DNA of 64,000 nucleotides from Streptomyces melanogenes (GCF_014649795.1 NZ_BMTS01000018.1:62001-126000), one strand, 5' to 3'. Shown: positions 1-9,419, counted from the first letter of the stretch. Notes: generated from the sequence alone by a model not told the origin. Numbers and translations are program-made.

Positions 1-187
1 CTTTCGACGCCCGGACCAAACGTCATACGGGGCAAGACCACTGCATCGAAGTAACAACATCCGATCTTGCCCTGCGCCGGGCGCACCGGCCCTTTACTGG
101 TCCCCGGGAGCTGACGGGCTCGCTGAGGTCTGCCCTCGTTTCGCCCGCGTGCCCCGAACTACCCCCTCGTGAAGGAGAGCCCGGCGG

Positions 188-1600
188 ATGACCATCGAGA
201 CCAGCCCGGAATCGGAGCTGGAGCCGGCTCGGCAGCAAAGCCTGGGCACCGCGGCTGCCCGCAACCTGGCCACCACGACCAAGTCCGCACCGCAGATGCA
301 GGAGATCACCTCCCGCTGGCTGCTGCGGATGCTCCCCTGGGTGGAGGCCAAGGGCGGCACCTACCGGGTGAACCGACGGCTGAGCTACACCGTCACCGAC
401 GGGTACATCGCCTTCGTCCAGGACGGTCCCGACATCCGGGTCATCCCCCAAGAGCTCGGCGAACTGGCCCTTTTGCGCGGCTTCGAGGACGTCGACGTGC
501 TGACCGCGATCGCCGACCGGTGCGTCCGGCGCGACTTCCGCGCCGGCGAGGTGCTGGTCGAACGCGGCGCCCCCGCCGAGGGGATCAACCTGATCGTCCA
601 CGGCCGCATCCGCCAGACCTCCGTCGGCCAGTACGGTGACGAAGTGGGCGTCGGCGTGCTCGCCGACGGCCACCACTTCGGCGAGCAGTCCCTCGTGGGC
701 GCCGACGCCACTTGGGACTCCACCGCCACGGCCGAGACCGCCGGTACGCTGCTCACCCTCTCCCGGGCCGACTTCGACGCCGTACTGTCCAGGGCCCCGA
801 GTCTGCGGGCCCACATCGCGCAGGCCGGCTCGCTGCCCCGCCAGCGCCAGAACCGTTACGGCGAGGCCGAGATCGGGATGTCGGCCGGCCACAAGGGCGA
901 AGCGAGACTGCCGGGCGCCTTCGTCGACTACGAACTCCACCCGCGCGAGTACGAACTCTCCGTCGCACAGACGATCCTGCGGGTCCACACGAGGGTCGCG
1001 GACCTCTACAACGGGCCGATGGACCAGACCGAGGAGCAGCTCAGGCTGACCGTCGAGGCGCTGCGCGAGCGCCAGGAGCACGAGCTGATCAACAATCGGG
1101 AGTTCGGCCTGCTCCACAACGCCGACTTCAAGCAGCGGATCCAGCCCCACTCCGGCCCGCCCACCCCGGACGACCTCGACGAGCTGCTCTGCCGCCGCCG
1201 GGGCACCAAGCTGTTCCTCGCCCACCCCAGGACGATCGCGGCGATCGGGCGCGAGTTCAACGCCCGCGGGATCTATCCGGGCCATGTCGACCTCTACGGG
1301 CAGCTGGTCAGGGCGTGGCGGGACGTGCCGATCCTGCCCTGCGACAAGATCCCCATCAGCAAGGAGAGCACCAGCTCGATCCTCGCCATGCGCATCGGCG
1401 AGGACAACCAGGGCGTCATCGGGCTGCGCCAGACCGGCCTGCCGGACGAGTACGAGCCGGGGCTCTCGGTGCGCCGCACGGGCATCAACGAGCAGGCGAT
1501 CATCTCGTACCTGGTCACCGCCTACTACTCCGCCGCGATCCTGGTGCCCAACGCGCTCGGCGTGCTGGAAAACGTGCAGATCTCCCGCTGGGGCGACTAG
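188..1600 (+). CDS. Family 2B encapsulin shell protein with cyclic-nucleotide-binding-like domain (2-MIB operon)
   Basis: 470 aa. A Crp/FNR-type cyclic-nucleotide-binding domain (about residues 100-215) sits inside a protein whose N-terminal arm and C-terminal half match the HK97-fold shell proteins that accompany 2-methylisoborneol synthase; these were once called EshA-like or CNBP. Family knowledge: family 2B encapsulins self-assemble into capsids enclosing the terpene cyclase encoded next door. The cassette that should hold the ligand phosphate (FGEQSLVGADATWDS, about residues 159-173) keeps Gly-Glu but has Trp/Asp where CAP has Arg, so classical cAMP binding is doubtful. Start ATG with AAGGAG at 172-177, 10 nt upstream. 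First gene of a three-gene operon. Identity is confident; packaging of the neighbour's product is inferred from known systems. Confidence 0.93.
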   Translation: MTIETSPESELEPARQQSLGTAAARNLATTTKSAPQMQEITSRWLLRMLPWVEAKGGTYRVNRRLSYTVTDGYIAFVQDGPDIRVIPQELGELALLRGFEDVDVLTAIADRCVRRDFRAGEVLVERGAPAEGINLIVHGRIRQTSVGQYGDEVGVGVLADGHHFGEQSLVGADATWDSTATAETAGTLLTLSRADFDAVLSRAPSLRAHIAQAGSLPRQRQNRYGEAEIGMSAGHKGEARLPGAFVDYELHPREYELSVAQTILRVHTRVADLYNGPMDQTEEQLRLTVEALRERQEHELINNREFGLLHNADFKQRIQPHSGPPTPDDLDELLCRRRGTKLFLAHPRTIAAIGREFNARGIYPGHVDLYGQLVRAWRDVPILPCDKIPISKESTSSILAMRIGEDNQGVIGLRQTGLPDEYEPGLSVRRTGINEQAIISYLVTAYYSAAILVPNALGVLENVQISRWGD

Positions 1601-1700
1601 GGAAGCCGTCCAGCGTCCCCACGGCCCGGGCCTCTCCCCGGCCGCTGGTCGAACATGCCCGGGTCCCGGGCACCTGCCTCACCCCATCAAGGAGCTACGG

Positions 1701-3062
1701 ATGCCCGATCCCGGTGCTGCCCCTGTGCAGTCGAGCCTGCCGGCCGCTGCGGCCCGTTTCGGGGAGCACATCGTTGCCGCATGCGCGGAAGCCGGTGTGG
1801 AAGCCAGTGCCCGGCCCTGCCTGCCAGGGCCGCCCCCCGCCCCCGTACTTGCCGCGAGTACCGCTCCTCCAGACTTGGAGACCGCCGGCCCGGACGAGAC
1901 CGCACTCGACGACGCCCCTGGTGGCGACCTGGTCGCGCAGCACGTGGAAGACGGTGCCGCCGCCGAGGTGCGGCAGCTGAGTTCGATCCTGGAGCAGGTC
2001 CTGCGGGGTCCCACCGGTCTGGGTACGGCCGGCTTGAAGCTGGGCCTGTCCGAGCCGTCCCCGGCTCCGGCGGCACCGGCGGAGGGCACCCCGATCCCGG
2101 GCCTCTACCACCACCCGGTGCTACCGCCCGACCCGGCGCGGGTCGAGGAGGTCGGCCGCAGGATCAAGACATGGGCGGTGGACGAGGTCCAGGCCTACCC
2201 ACCGGAGTGGGAGGACCAGTTCGACGGCTTCTCCGTCGCCCGCTACATGGTCGCCTGCCATCCGGACGCTCCCACCATCGACCACCTGATGGTCGCCGCA
2301 CGGCTGATGGTCGCCGAGAACGCGGTCGACGACTGCTACTGCGAGGACCACGGGGGCTCACCCGTCGGTCTCGGCAGCCGCCTCCTGCTGGCACACACCG
2401 CCCTCGACCCGCTGCACACCACGAAGGAGTACGAGCCGGAGTGGACCGCCTCGCTCCAGTCGGACGCACCCCGGCGCGCCTACCGCTCCGCCATGGAGTA
2501 CCTCCTCCAGCAGGCCACCGCCTCGCAGGCCGACCGGTTCCGGCACGACATGGCCCGGCTGCACCTGGGATACCTCGCCGAGGCCGCGTGGGCCGAGACG
2601 GACACCGTTCCCGAGGTGTGGGAGTACCTGGCGATGCGCCAGTTCAACAACTTCCGCCCCTGTCCCACCATCACCGACACCGTCGGCGGCTACGAACTGC
2701 CGGCCGACCTGCACGCCCGGCCCGACGTGCAGCGCGTCATCGCACTCGCCGGCAACGCCACGACCATCGTCAACGACCTGTACTCGTACACCAAGGAACT
2801 CGAAAGCCCCGGCCGCCACCTGAACCTGCCGGTGGTGATCGCCGAACGTGAGGGCATGTCCGACAGGGACGCCTATCTCAAGGCGGTCGAGGTCCACAAC
2901 CAGCTCATGCACGACTTCGAGGCCGAAGCCGCGGCCGTGGCCGCCGCCTGCCCCGTACCCAGCCTGCTGCGCTTCCTGCGCGGAGTGGCGGTGTGGGTCG
3001 ACGGCAACCACTACTGGCACCAGACCAACACCTACCGATACAGCCTGCCCGATTTCTGGTAA
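1701..3062 (+). CDS. 2-methylisoborneol synthase (class I terpene cyclase)
   Basis: 453 aa. Cyclises 2-methylgeranyl diphosphate to 2-methylisoborneol, with Mg2+. The Asp-rich motif VDDCYCED lies near residue 209 and the NSE-type motif NDLYSYTKE near residue 357, both as in the family. The first ~135 residues are Pro/Ala/Gly-rich and look disordered; in characterised systems this segment targets the cyclase into the family 2B encapsulin shell. ATG chosen because AAGGAG (1689-1694) sits 6 nt upstream and the protein then has normal family length. An upstream extension exists in frame but has no ribosome site. Lies 100 nt after the encapsulin gene and just before the methyltransferase gene. Confidence 0.95.
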   Translation: MPDPGAAPVQSSLPAAAARFGEHIVAACAEAGVEASARPCLPGPPPAPVLAASTAPPDLETAGPDETALDDAPGGDLVAQHVEDGAAAEVRQLSSILEQVLRGPTGLGTAGLKLGLSEPSPAPAAPAEGTPIPGLYHHPVLPPDPARVEEVGRRIKTWAVDEVQAYPPEWEDQFDGFSVARYMVACHPDAPTIDHLMVAARLMVAENAVDDCYCEDHGGSPVGLGSRLLLAHTALDPLHTTKEYEPEWTASLQSDAPRRAYRSAMEYLLQQATASQADRFRHDMARLHLGYLAEAAWAETDTVPEVWEYLAMRQFNNFRPCPTITDTVGGYELPADLHARPDVQRVIALAGNATTIVNDLYSYTKELESPGRHLNLPVVIAEREGMSDRDAYLKAVEVHNQLMHDFEAEAAAVAAACPVPSLLRFLRGVAVWVDGNHYWHQTNTYRYSLPDFW

Positions 3063-3077
3063 GGAGTGGACATTCCT

Positions 3078-3953
3078 GTGACCACCGAGCTCACCACCAA
3101 CACCTCCCCCTTCATCCCCGCCCCGGCGTCGCCCTACCAAGGGGACATCGCCCGCTACTGGGACCAGGAGGCCAGGCCCGTCAATCTGCGTCTCGGCGAC
3201 GTCGACGGGCTGTACCACCACCACTACGGCATCGGCGACGTCGACCACGCCGCCCTCGGGGACACCGCCGACAGCGAGTACGAGAAGAAGCTGATCGCCG
3301 AGTTGCACCGCCTGGAGTCGGCACAGGCCGAAGTCCTGCTGGACCACCTCGGCACCATCGGGCGTGCCGACACGCTCGTGGACGCCGGCTGCGGGCGGGG
3401 CGGGTCGATGGTCATGGCCCACCAGCGGTTCGGCTGCAGCGTCGAGGGCGTCACCCTCTCCGCCAAGCAGGCCGACTTCGCCAACCGGCGCGCCCACGAA
3501 CTCGACATCGAGGACCACGTCCGCGCCCGCGTGTGCAACATGCTCGACATGCCCTTCGAGACCGGGCAGGCCGCGGCCTCCTGGAACAACGAGTCGAGCA
3601 TGTACGTCGACCTGGAGGACCTCTTCGCCGAACACTCCCGCGTCCTGCGGGTCGGTGGCCGCTATGTGACCATCACCGGCTGCTGGAACCCGCGTTACGG
3701 CCAGCCCTCGAAGTGGGTCTCCCAGATCAACGCCCACTTCGAATGCAACATCCACTCCCGCAGGGAGTACCTGCGCGCCATGGCCGACAACCGCCTGGTA
3801 CCGCAGGCCGTCATCGACCTGACGGCCGCGACCACGCCCTACTGGCAGCTGCGCGCCACGTCCTCCCTGGTCACCGGCATCGAAGAGGCCTTCCTCAACT
3901 CGTACGAGGACGGCTCCTTCCAGTACCTACTGATCGCCGCCGACCGCGTCTGA
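3078..3953 (+). CDS. Geranyl diphosphate 2-C-methyltransferase
   Basis: 291 aa from GTG 3078. Class I SAM-dependent methyltransferase that converts geranyl diphosphate to 2-methylgeranyl diphosphate, the substrate of the preceding cyclase. The SAM-binding loop LVDAGCGRGGS is near residue 100, followed by SVEGVTLSAKQADFA, typical of cyclopropane-synthase-like methyltransferases. The GTG at 3066 overlaps the AAGGAG ribosome site (3061-3066), so GTG 3078, 11 nt downstream of it, is preferred; the two choices differ by four residues. Starts within 16 nt of the cyclase stop, consistent with one transcript. Followed by a strong hairpin. Confidence 0.94.
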   Translation: MTTELTTNTSPFIPAPASPYQGDIARYWDQEARPVNLRLGDVDGLYHHHYGIGDVDHAALGDTADSEYEKKLIAELHRLESAQAEVLLDHLGTIGRADTLVDAGCGRGGSMVMAHQRFGCSVEGVTLSAKQADFANRRAHELDIEDHVRARVCNMLDMPFETGQAAASWNNESSMYVDLEDLFAEHSRVLRVGGRYVTITGCWNPRYGQPSKWVSQINAHFECNIHSRREYLRAMADNRLVPQAVIDLTAATTPYWQLRATSSLVTGIEEAFLNSYEDGSFQYLLIAADRV

Positions 3954-3965
3954 CCGACCACTGCC

Positions 3966-4007
3966 CGCGAGGGCCGGGGCCGACATCCAACGGCCCCGGC
4001 CCTCGCG
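3966..4007 (+). terminator. Hairpin terminator of the 2-MIB operon
   Basis: Perfect 17-bp GC-rich stem (3966-3982 with 3991-4007) and an 8-nt loop, starting 12 nt after the methyltransferase stop. No T-tract, as is common for Streptomyces terminators. Confidence 0.85.
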
Positions 4008-4069
4008 GAGCTTCGCGAAGTGCCTCGGAACCCGCCCGTCCGGGCGCACGCCGTTCTAGCGTGCCTGTC

Positions 4070-5452
4070 ATGACCTCGCTCAGGTTCTGGCGGGCGCCGT
4101 TGCTCGCCCTCGCGGCCGTCCTGCTGATCCTCCCCCGGACGGCCGCGGCGCAGGACCCCGCGGCTCCCGTGCGGGCGGCGACACCGGACCATCCCTCGTA
4201 CGACGTGGCACTGCGCGCCGACGACGACGGCTCGCACTGGACCGGCCGCCAGACTGTGTCCTTCCGCAACGCCTCCCGAACCCCGCTCAGTTCGGTCGAC
4301 ATACGACTGTGGGGCAACGGCACCGACGGCTGCGGGGCCCCGGGCAAACCGTCCCCGGTCCGGGTCGGCAGGATCGCCGGAGGCACCCCGCGACCGCTCA
4401 CCGTCGGCTGCACCGCGCTGCGGATCGACCTGCCCGCGCCGCTTCCGTACGGGGCGCGCACGAGCGTCTCCTTCGACGTCGCGATCACCGTCCCGGACCG
4501 GATCCACCGCTTCGGCAAGGACGGCGCACACCGCTACCTCGGCAACGCGCTGCCCCTGCTGTCCGTACGCGACGCGCAGGGCCCCCACCTCGACCCGGAC
4601 GTCGGCTTCGGCGAGAGCTTCTACACCCTGGCCGGTGACTTCCGGGTCGTCCTGGACCACCCCAGTGCGCTCGTCGTTCCCGCGACGGGCGCCACCACCC
4701 GGCATGCGGGCGCACCCGGCCGCACCGTCACCACGAGTGTCGCGCACGGGGTGCGGGACTTCGCGTGGGCGGCGGGCCCCTTCCGGTCCCGGACGGTGAC
4801 CACGCCCGGCGGCATCCGGCTGAACGCGTACTGGACCGCCACCACCTCCCCCGAGGGCGTCGCCACCAGTGTGCGGGACGCCTCCGGGTCGGTGGACGAG
4901 TTCGGGAAGCGGTTCGGGCGCTACCCGTACGGCGAGCTCGACCTCGTCATGAGCGACACCCTCGACGACTTCGGCAACATGGAGTTCCCGGGGCTCGTCC
5001 TGCTGTGGACCGAACCGGACGGCTCGGGCGCCGTCCACGAGATCGCCCACCAGTGGTTCTACGGCATCGTCGGCAACGACCAGTTCGCCTCGCCCTGGCT
5101 GGACGAGTCCTTCGCCCAGTACGCGAACCAGCTGTACTACCGGGAGGACACCGCCGCTTGTTGGCCCGACCAGGGCGAGTGGCCCAGCGGCACGGCCGCC
5201 CTCACCCAGTCCATGGCCTACTACGCGGACGGCCGCCGTTCGGAGTACGTCCAAGTCGTCTACCTGCGCGGCGCCTGCGCCCTGCACGATCTGGAGCGCG
5301 TCCTGGGCGCCCCGGCGATGGCACGCATGCTGCACGGCTATGTACGAGACCACTGGCTGGGCGTCTCCACCACCGCGGACTTCAAGCGCGCGGCACAGGC
5401 GGCGACGGCGACGGACCTCGGCCCGTTCTGGACGGAGCACAGGATCCGCTGA
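4070..5452 (+). CDS. Secreted M1-family (gluzincin) metallopeptidase
   Basis: 460 aa. N-terminal signal peptide (Arg at residue 5 and 8, hydrophobic core, Ala-rich cleavage region near residue 30). The zinc motif HEIAHQW (about residue 323) and the downstream glutamate in WLDESFAQY are spaced as in M1 aminopeptidases (HExxH-18-E). At 460 aa it is about half the size of aminopeptidase N: the beta-sandwich N domain and the catalytic domain are present and the long C-terminal helical domain is absent. Probably an extracellular or cell-wall-associated exopeptidase. ATG 4070 chosen; GTG 4061 is in frame three codons upstream. Monocistronic, after the 2-MIB terminator. Confidence 0.85.
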   Translation: MTSLRFWRAPLLALAAVLLILPRTAAAQDPAAPVRAATPDHPSYDVALRADDDGSHWTGRQTVSFRNASRTPLSSVDIRLWGNGTDGCGAPGKPSPVRVGRIAGGTPRPLTVGCTALRIDLPAPLPYGARTSVSFDVAITVPDRIHRFGKDGAHRYLGNALPLLSVRDAQGPHLDPDVGFGESFYTLAGDFRVVLDHPSALVVPATGATTRHAGAPGRTVTTSVAHGVRDFAWAAGPFRSRTVTTPGGIRLNAYWTATTSPEGVATSVRDASGSVDEFGKRFGRYPYGELDLVMSDTLDDFGNMEFPGLVLLWTEPDGSGAVHEIAHQWFYGIVGNDQFASPWLDESFAQYANQLYYREDTAACWPDQGEWPSGTAALTQSMAYYADGRRSEYVQVVYLRGACALHDLERVLGAPAMARMLHGYVRDHWLGVSTTADFKRAAQAATATDLGPFWTEHRIR

Positions 5453-5475
5453 CCGCCTGGGCCGCGCCGCACCGG

Positions 5476-6588
5476 TCAGCCGGTGTGAAGGACCCGGAAG
5501 CGATCGGCCTCCGCCGGATCCCGATCGACGACTTGGACGGGCGCCCACACCCACTGCCACACGCTGATGCCCGACGTACGGGAGAACCGGATCTGCCCAC
5601 GGGTGCCTTCGACTGCGACGCGCGGCCAGGACGCGGCCGTGCGCGCCCGGTCCGTGCCGTGCGAACGCAGCACGTCGGCGAGGACGGTGACCGTGTCGTA
5701 GCCTTCGAAGGCGACGAAGGAGGGTGCCTGGGCCAGCCGCTCGCGCAGGGCCGTTTCGACTCGTATCCCCAGCGGGCCGAGACGCTCGGGCAGGTAGCGC
5801 AGGAACGGGATCGCGGCCCCGTCGTCGCCCAGCAACGCCGCCCATTCGGCGAACTCCGGCTGCCCGGCCGGAGCGCCGATCATGATGTCGGCGAGGCGCT
5901 GGTCGCGGCGGACGGCCTTGACGGTCGGCACCGCGGGTTCCGGGTGGCCGGCCAGCAGGAGGAGGGCGCTCGCGCGGTGGTCGACGAGTGCGTCGCACAA
6001 GGCGGTGGGGGTGAGCGCGCGCAGGTCGAGTTCGACGACGGTGGCGCCGCGCGGGGTGAGGTGGTCCCGCAGGATGCGCGTCCCGGATGCCCAGTAGACG
6101 CTCGGCTCGGCCGCTACGGCGATGCGGCTGTGGCCCGCGCCGAGGAGGAAGTCCGCGTAGATCCGCCAGCCGTGGGACTGGGCCGGGGCGAGGCGCGCGA
6201 CCCAGTCCGTCGGCTGTTCGGTGAGCGCGTCGAGCACCGCCGACGAGCAGAGGAACGGCAGGCCGAGGGCGTCGGCCCGGGCGGCAGCGGCACGGGCGAC
6301 GACGCTGTGGTACTCCCCCGCCACGGCTGCCACGCCGAGCCGGGCCAGTTCGTCCACGGCCGCCGCGGCCCGGTGCGGGTCGGCCGCGCTGTCCCGGACC
6401 ACCAGCTCAAGCGGCCTTCCGTCGATCCCGCCGGCGTCGTTGACATCGCCGACCGCCAGCTCCAGTCCCGCGAGCAGGTGCCGACCCGCCTCGACCCAGC
6501 CGGGCCGGGTCAACGGAACGAGAGCACCGATCCGGACGGATGATCCGTCAGTCCGCTCCGCTCCCGGGCGCGATGGTGGCGTACTCAT
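5476..6588 (-). CDS. Leu/Ile/Val-type ABC substrate-binding protein homologue without signal peptide
   Basis: 370 aa from ATG 6588 (GAGGGAGA about 8 nt upstream). The whole chain matches the type I periplasmic binding fold (Peripla_BP_6): it opens with VRIGALVPLTRPGW and contains GLELAVGDVNDAGGIDGRPL and later SFVAFEGYDTVTVLADVL. Unlike transport binding proteins it has no signal peptide and no lipobox cysteine, so a cytoplasmic location is predicted. No permease or ATPase genes are nearby. It lies 85 nt downstream of, and co-directional with, the lanthipeptide synthetase and so may belong to that locus. It could sense a ligand or bind the peptide product; neither is shown. Confidence 0.75.
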   Translation of the reverse strand: MSTPPSRPGAERTDGSSVRIGALVPLTRPGWVEAGRHLLAGLELAVGDVNDAGGIDGRPLELVVRDSAADPHRAAAAVDELARLGVAAVAGEYHSVVARAAAARADALGLPFLCSSAVLDALTEQPTDWVARLAPAQSHGWRIYADFLLGAGHSRIAVAAEPSVYWASGTRILRDHLTPRGATVVELDLRALTPTALCDALVDHRASALLLLAGHPEPAVPTVKAVRRDQRLADIMIGAPAGQPEFAEWAALLGDDGAAIPFLRYLPERLGPLGIRVETALRERLAQAPSFVAFEGYDTVTVLADVLRSHGTDRARTAASWPRVAVEGTRGQIRFSRTSGISVWQWVWAPVQVVDRDPAEADRFRVLHTG

Positions 6589-6673
6589 ACGTTGGCGTCT
6601 CCCTCTTGCTTTCGGGTGTGCACGGCCCGCCGAAGCGGCCCTCCGAAAGTGATAACACAGGGGCGCAAGGGCA

Positions 6674-9406
6674 TTACTGGCGCTCAGGGCCCCGAGAGGG
6701 GTTGCGCGGGGCCGGTGTGCCGTCGTTCCACAGGCGCGGACCCCCGTGGTCGCGCAGGCGACGCAGAAAGGACAGGACGCCCGCGCTGCCGGTGGCCCAC
6801 CCCGGTCCCGACGAGGCCAGGGTGTTGTCGGGGAACACCGGTCGCCGCAGGGTGCCACCGCTGCGGGACAGGATCAGGCCCGCCACGTCCTCGGCGGCGC
6901 GGTGCAGTTGGCCGTCGCCGGTGGCGGCCTCGGCGTCGATGAGCAGTTCGCCGACACCGGCCAGCCCGCAGCACTGGGACACCGGGCTCATCCGGGGTGC
7001 GAGGTCGCGGCACGCCCAGGCGCACCGCACCCCCAGGTCCGTCAGGCGCGGGTCCCCCTCGTGTCCGCCCACCTCGATCAGCAGGGCTCCGATCCCGGCG
7101 AGTCCACGGCACCAGGACCCGTAGCGCCGGTGGGCCTCGGGGCGGGCTGCCAGCGCCAGCAGGCGCGGTGTGTGGAAGGCGAGTTCGTCAAGGCCCGAGC
7201 GGGCGGCCGCACCGGCGGCCGGATCACCGGTGAACCGGTGGTAGGCGTGCAGGAAGTGGACGACGCCCGCCCGGCCGTGGGCGAAGCCGAACGGGAACGC
7301 CGCCTCGGACGCCGCCGCCGAACGCTGCGGCTCCGGACGCTCCCGCCCGGCCTCCATGGCCAGCAGGGCGCGGACGCACTCCCCCGCCGCGGCCGACCGC
7401 GCGTCGGCCTCTTCGTCCCGCCCCACCACGTACGCACGCCGGGCCAGCGCCAACAGCCCGCTCCCGGCACCCGCCGCACCGCCGATCTGGTCACCGGTGT
7501 CGTCGTAAGGCCGCAAGCTCGGCGGAGGGACGAACTCCTCGTCTGTGCCGGTCAGTTCGGCGGCGGCGCCGAGGAAGAGGTCGACGCCGGTGCGGCCGGT
7601 GTACAGCGCGGTGGTCAGCGTCGGCAAGGCGGTGTGGCGGGCGGTGCGATGGGCGAGGTCGGCCACGGCCTGGGGTACGCCGGGGTGTTCCGGGTGGTGC
7701 AGCAGCTCCAGGCCCACACCGGCCGCCCCGTCGTAGAGGGTCAGCCCGAAGTGCAGTTGCCCGTGCGGGGGCTGCGGTCCTGCGGGCAGTTCGGCGGCGG
7801 CGGTTGCGCAGGTCGTGACGGTGTGCGCGATCAGGTCGTCCAGGAGGCCGCGGGTGACTCTCGGTGGTGACGGGAGCCGGTGCCCGGTGGCCAGTGGTGC
7901 CGGGCGGCCGCGCCACCGCTGTGCGCAGGCGACACGCCGTACCGGGTCGGCGTCCAGGAGACCGGCGACGAGTTCGCGCCCCGACCGGTGCGACGCGCCT
8001 GGGAGCACGGCGGCAAGGCACGCGAGCGTGCGGACCCGGTTGACAGCCGCATCGCGGTCGACGACCACCGGGTCCATGCCGGTCAGCGCGAAGTACAGGG
8101 TCGCGCCGAGCGCGTACAGGTCGTCGGCCGGTCCGGGCGGCTCGTCCGCGCGGTACACCGGCATCGAGTAGCCCGGCGTCGCCCCGGCGGGCCGGTCACC
8201 GTGCAGTGCGCTGACGCCGAAGTCGACGAGGTACGCGGTGTCGTCCTCGCCGAGCACCACGTTGGACGGTTTGAGGTCGCCCACCACGACACCGCGCGCG
8301 TGCACCGCGTCGAGCACGGCCAGCAGACGGCGTGCCAACGCGGCGACTTCGCGGTGGTTCGCTGTCGCGGTGGCTGCGGGCGCGGGTTCGGCGGCGGGCC
8401 CGTACGGCCCGTGGCCGAGTACTTCGCGGCGCAGGTCACGGGGTCCGCAGTCGGTGGTGATCAGGTACTCGTCGTCGCCGTGGCGGAGGTGGTCGCGCAC
8501 CTGGGGGACGCCTTCGACGCCCGCCAGGGCTCGCAGAACGGCCTGCTCGTGGCGCAGACGGCCGCGGGCGTCGACGCCGTCGGGGCCCTCGCCGACGTAG
8601 GCCCTGGCCTGTTTGACGATCACGCGCTCGCCGGAGGCGGTGTCCACGGCGCGGTAGACGTCGCCGTGGGGGGAACGGGCGATGCCCGAGGTGAGTCGGT
8701 ATCGCCCGCCGATCAGTCGGGCAGGACGGCCTGTGGGCGGTGTGACGGCGGCCCGGAACGGGTCGGCGGTCCAGGGTGGTTGGCGGTAGCGCGTGCCCGC
8801 CCGCCCGACGAAGCGCGTCCCGTCAGGGCCGGTCATGAGGAGCGCGGCGTCTTCGGTGCCCGTGGCCCGGAACGGGCCGTACCGGTAGTAGACGGGGGCG
8901 TCGGAGCGGATCTGCCGGTCGCTGAGCACCCGGGGGCCGGGCCAACCGGCCAGCAGATCGGCGAGTTCACCGCCCAGCGCCGTCACATCCTGCGGTCGCG
9001 GGTAGACGGTGACCGCTTTCCCGACGAGCGCGGCATCGAGGGCTCCACTGTTCATCAGGCCCAACACCGCTGCGTCGCGGGCGAATTTGGCGTCGCAGAC
9101 ATAGCGCTGCAGCACAGGGACGATCAGGTCGGCGACCCGTGAAAGGTCCTCCGGGCGGGCGGATATGTGCAGTTTCCAACCGTGGCTGGGGAGTTCACTT
9201 GCCCGAGGGCGGGGAGCGAACAGGTAGAGCCACTGTTCGTCGGCGACGAGACGCCGCTCGCAGTCGGTGAGCAGGTTTCCGAGTTGCTCTTCGAGGGGGT
9301 GTTCCGGGCTCGACGCGTGGTGCACTGTTCCGGGCGGCGGTGACATCTCGCCAGTGACGGCCGTCCCGGACCTGTCCTCACCGGCCCAGGCCGGTCCGGC
9401 CGCCAC
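6674..9406 (-). CDS. Class III/IV lanthipeptide synthetase (lyase-kinase-cyclase)
   Basis: 910 aa. Installs lanthionine rings in the precursor encoded just upstream: a kinase phosphorylates Ser/Thr, a lyase eliminates, a cyclase adds Cys. N-terminal lyase-type region (about 1-225) carries VYYRYGPF. The kinase domain (about 230-490) starts with GGRYRLTSG and has GDLKPSNVVL (the usual HRD is replaced by VGD) and VDFGVS. The LanC-like cyclase region (about 530-900) has SWCRGLAG near residue 765 and SQCCGLAG near 810, so a Cys/Cys-Cys zinc set seems present. Canonical class III cyclases lack zinc ligands, which pulls this one toward class IV. GTG start with GAGGAG 5 nt upstream, 13 nt after the precursor stop. 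Confidence 0.88.
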   Translation of the reverse strand: MAAGPAWAGEDRSGTAVTGEMSPPPGTVHHASSPEHPLEEQLGNLLTDCERRLVADEQWLYLFAPRPRASELPSHGWKLHISARPEDLSRVADLIVPVLQRYVCDAKFARDAAVLGLMNSGALDAALVGKAVTVYPRPQDVTALGGELADLLAGWPGPRVLSDRQIRSDAPVYYRYGPFRATGTEDAALLMTGPDGTRFVGRAGTRYRQPPWTADPFRAAVTPPTGRPARLIGGRYRLTSGIARSPHGDVYRAVDTASGERVIVKQARAYVGEGPDGVDARGRLRHEQAVLRALAGVEGVPQVRDHLRHGDDEYLITTDCGPRDLRREVLGHGPYGPAAEPAPAATATANHREVAALARRLLAVLDAVHARGVVVGDLKPSNVVLGEDDTAYLVDFGVSALHGDRPAGATPGYSMPVYRADEPPGPADDLYALGATLYFALTGMDPVVVDRDAAVNRVRTLACLAAVLPGASHRSGRELVAGLLDADPVRRVACAQRWRGRPAPLATGHRLPSPPRVTRGLLDDLIAHTVTTCATAAAELPAGPQPPHGQLHFGLTLYDGAAGVGLELLHHPEHPGVPQAVADLAHRTARHTALPTLTTALYTGRTGVDLFLGAAAELTGTDEEFVPPPSLRPYDDTGDQIGGAAGAGSGLLALARRAYVVGRDEEADARSAAAGECVRALLAMEAGRERPEPQRSAAASEAAFPFGFAHGRAGVVHFLHAYHRFTGDPAAGAAARSGLDELAFHTPRLLALAARPEAHRRYGSWCRGLAGIGALLIEVGGHEGDPRLTDLGVRCAWACRDLAPRMSPVSQCCGLAGVGELLIDAEAATGDGQLHRAAEDVAGLILSRSGGTLRRPVFPDNTLASSGPGWATGSAGVLSFLRRLRDHGGPRLWNDGTPAPRNPSRGPERQ

Positions 9407-9419
9407 TCGCGCTCCTCGC

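Noticed and set aside
712..1980. Long plus-strand frame overlapping the encapsulin and cyclase genes
   Set aside because: Arg/Pro/Gly-rich shadow of GC-rich coding DNA; crosses two real genes.
2358..3755. Long minus-strand frame antisense to the 2-MIB genes
   Set aside because: Composition typical of antisense GC3 shadow; no homology recognised.
4765..6543. 592-codon plus frame over the peptidase end and binding-protein gene
   Set aside because: Shadow frame; real genes on both strands explain the region.
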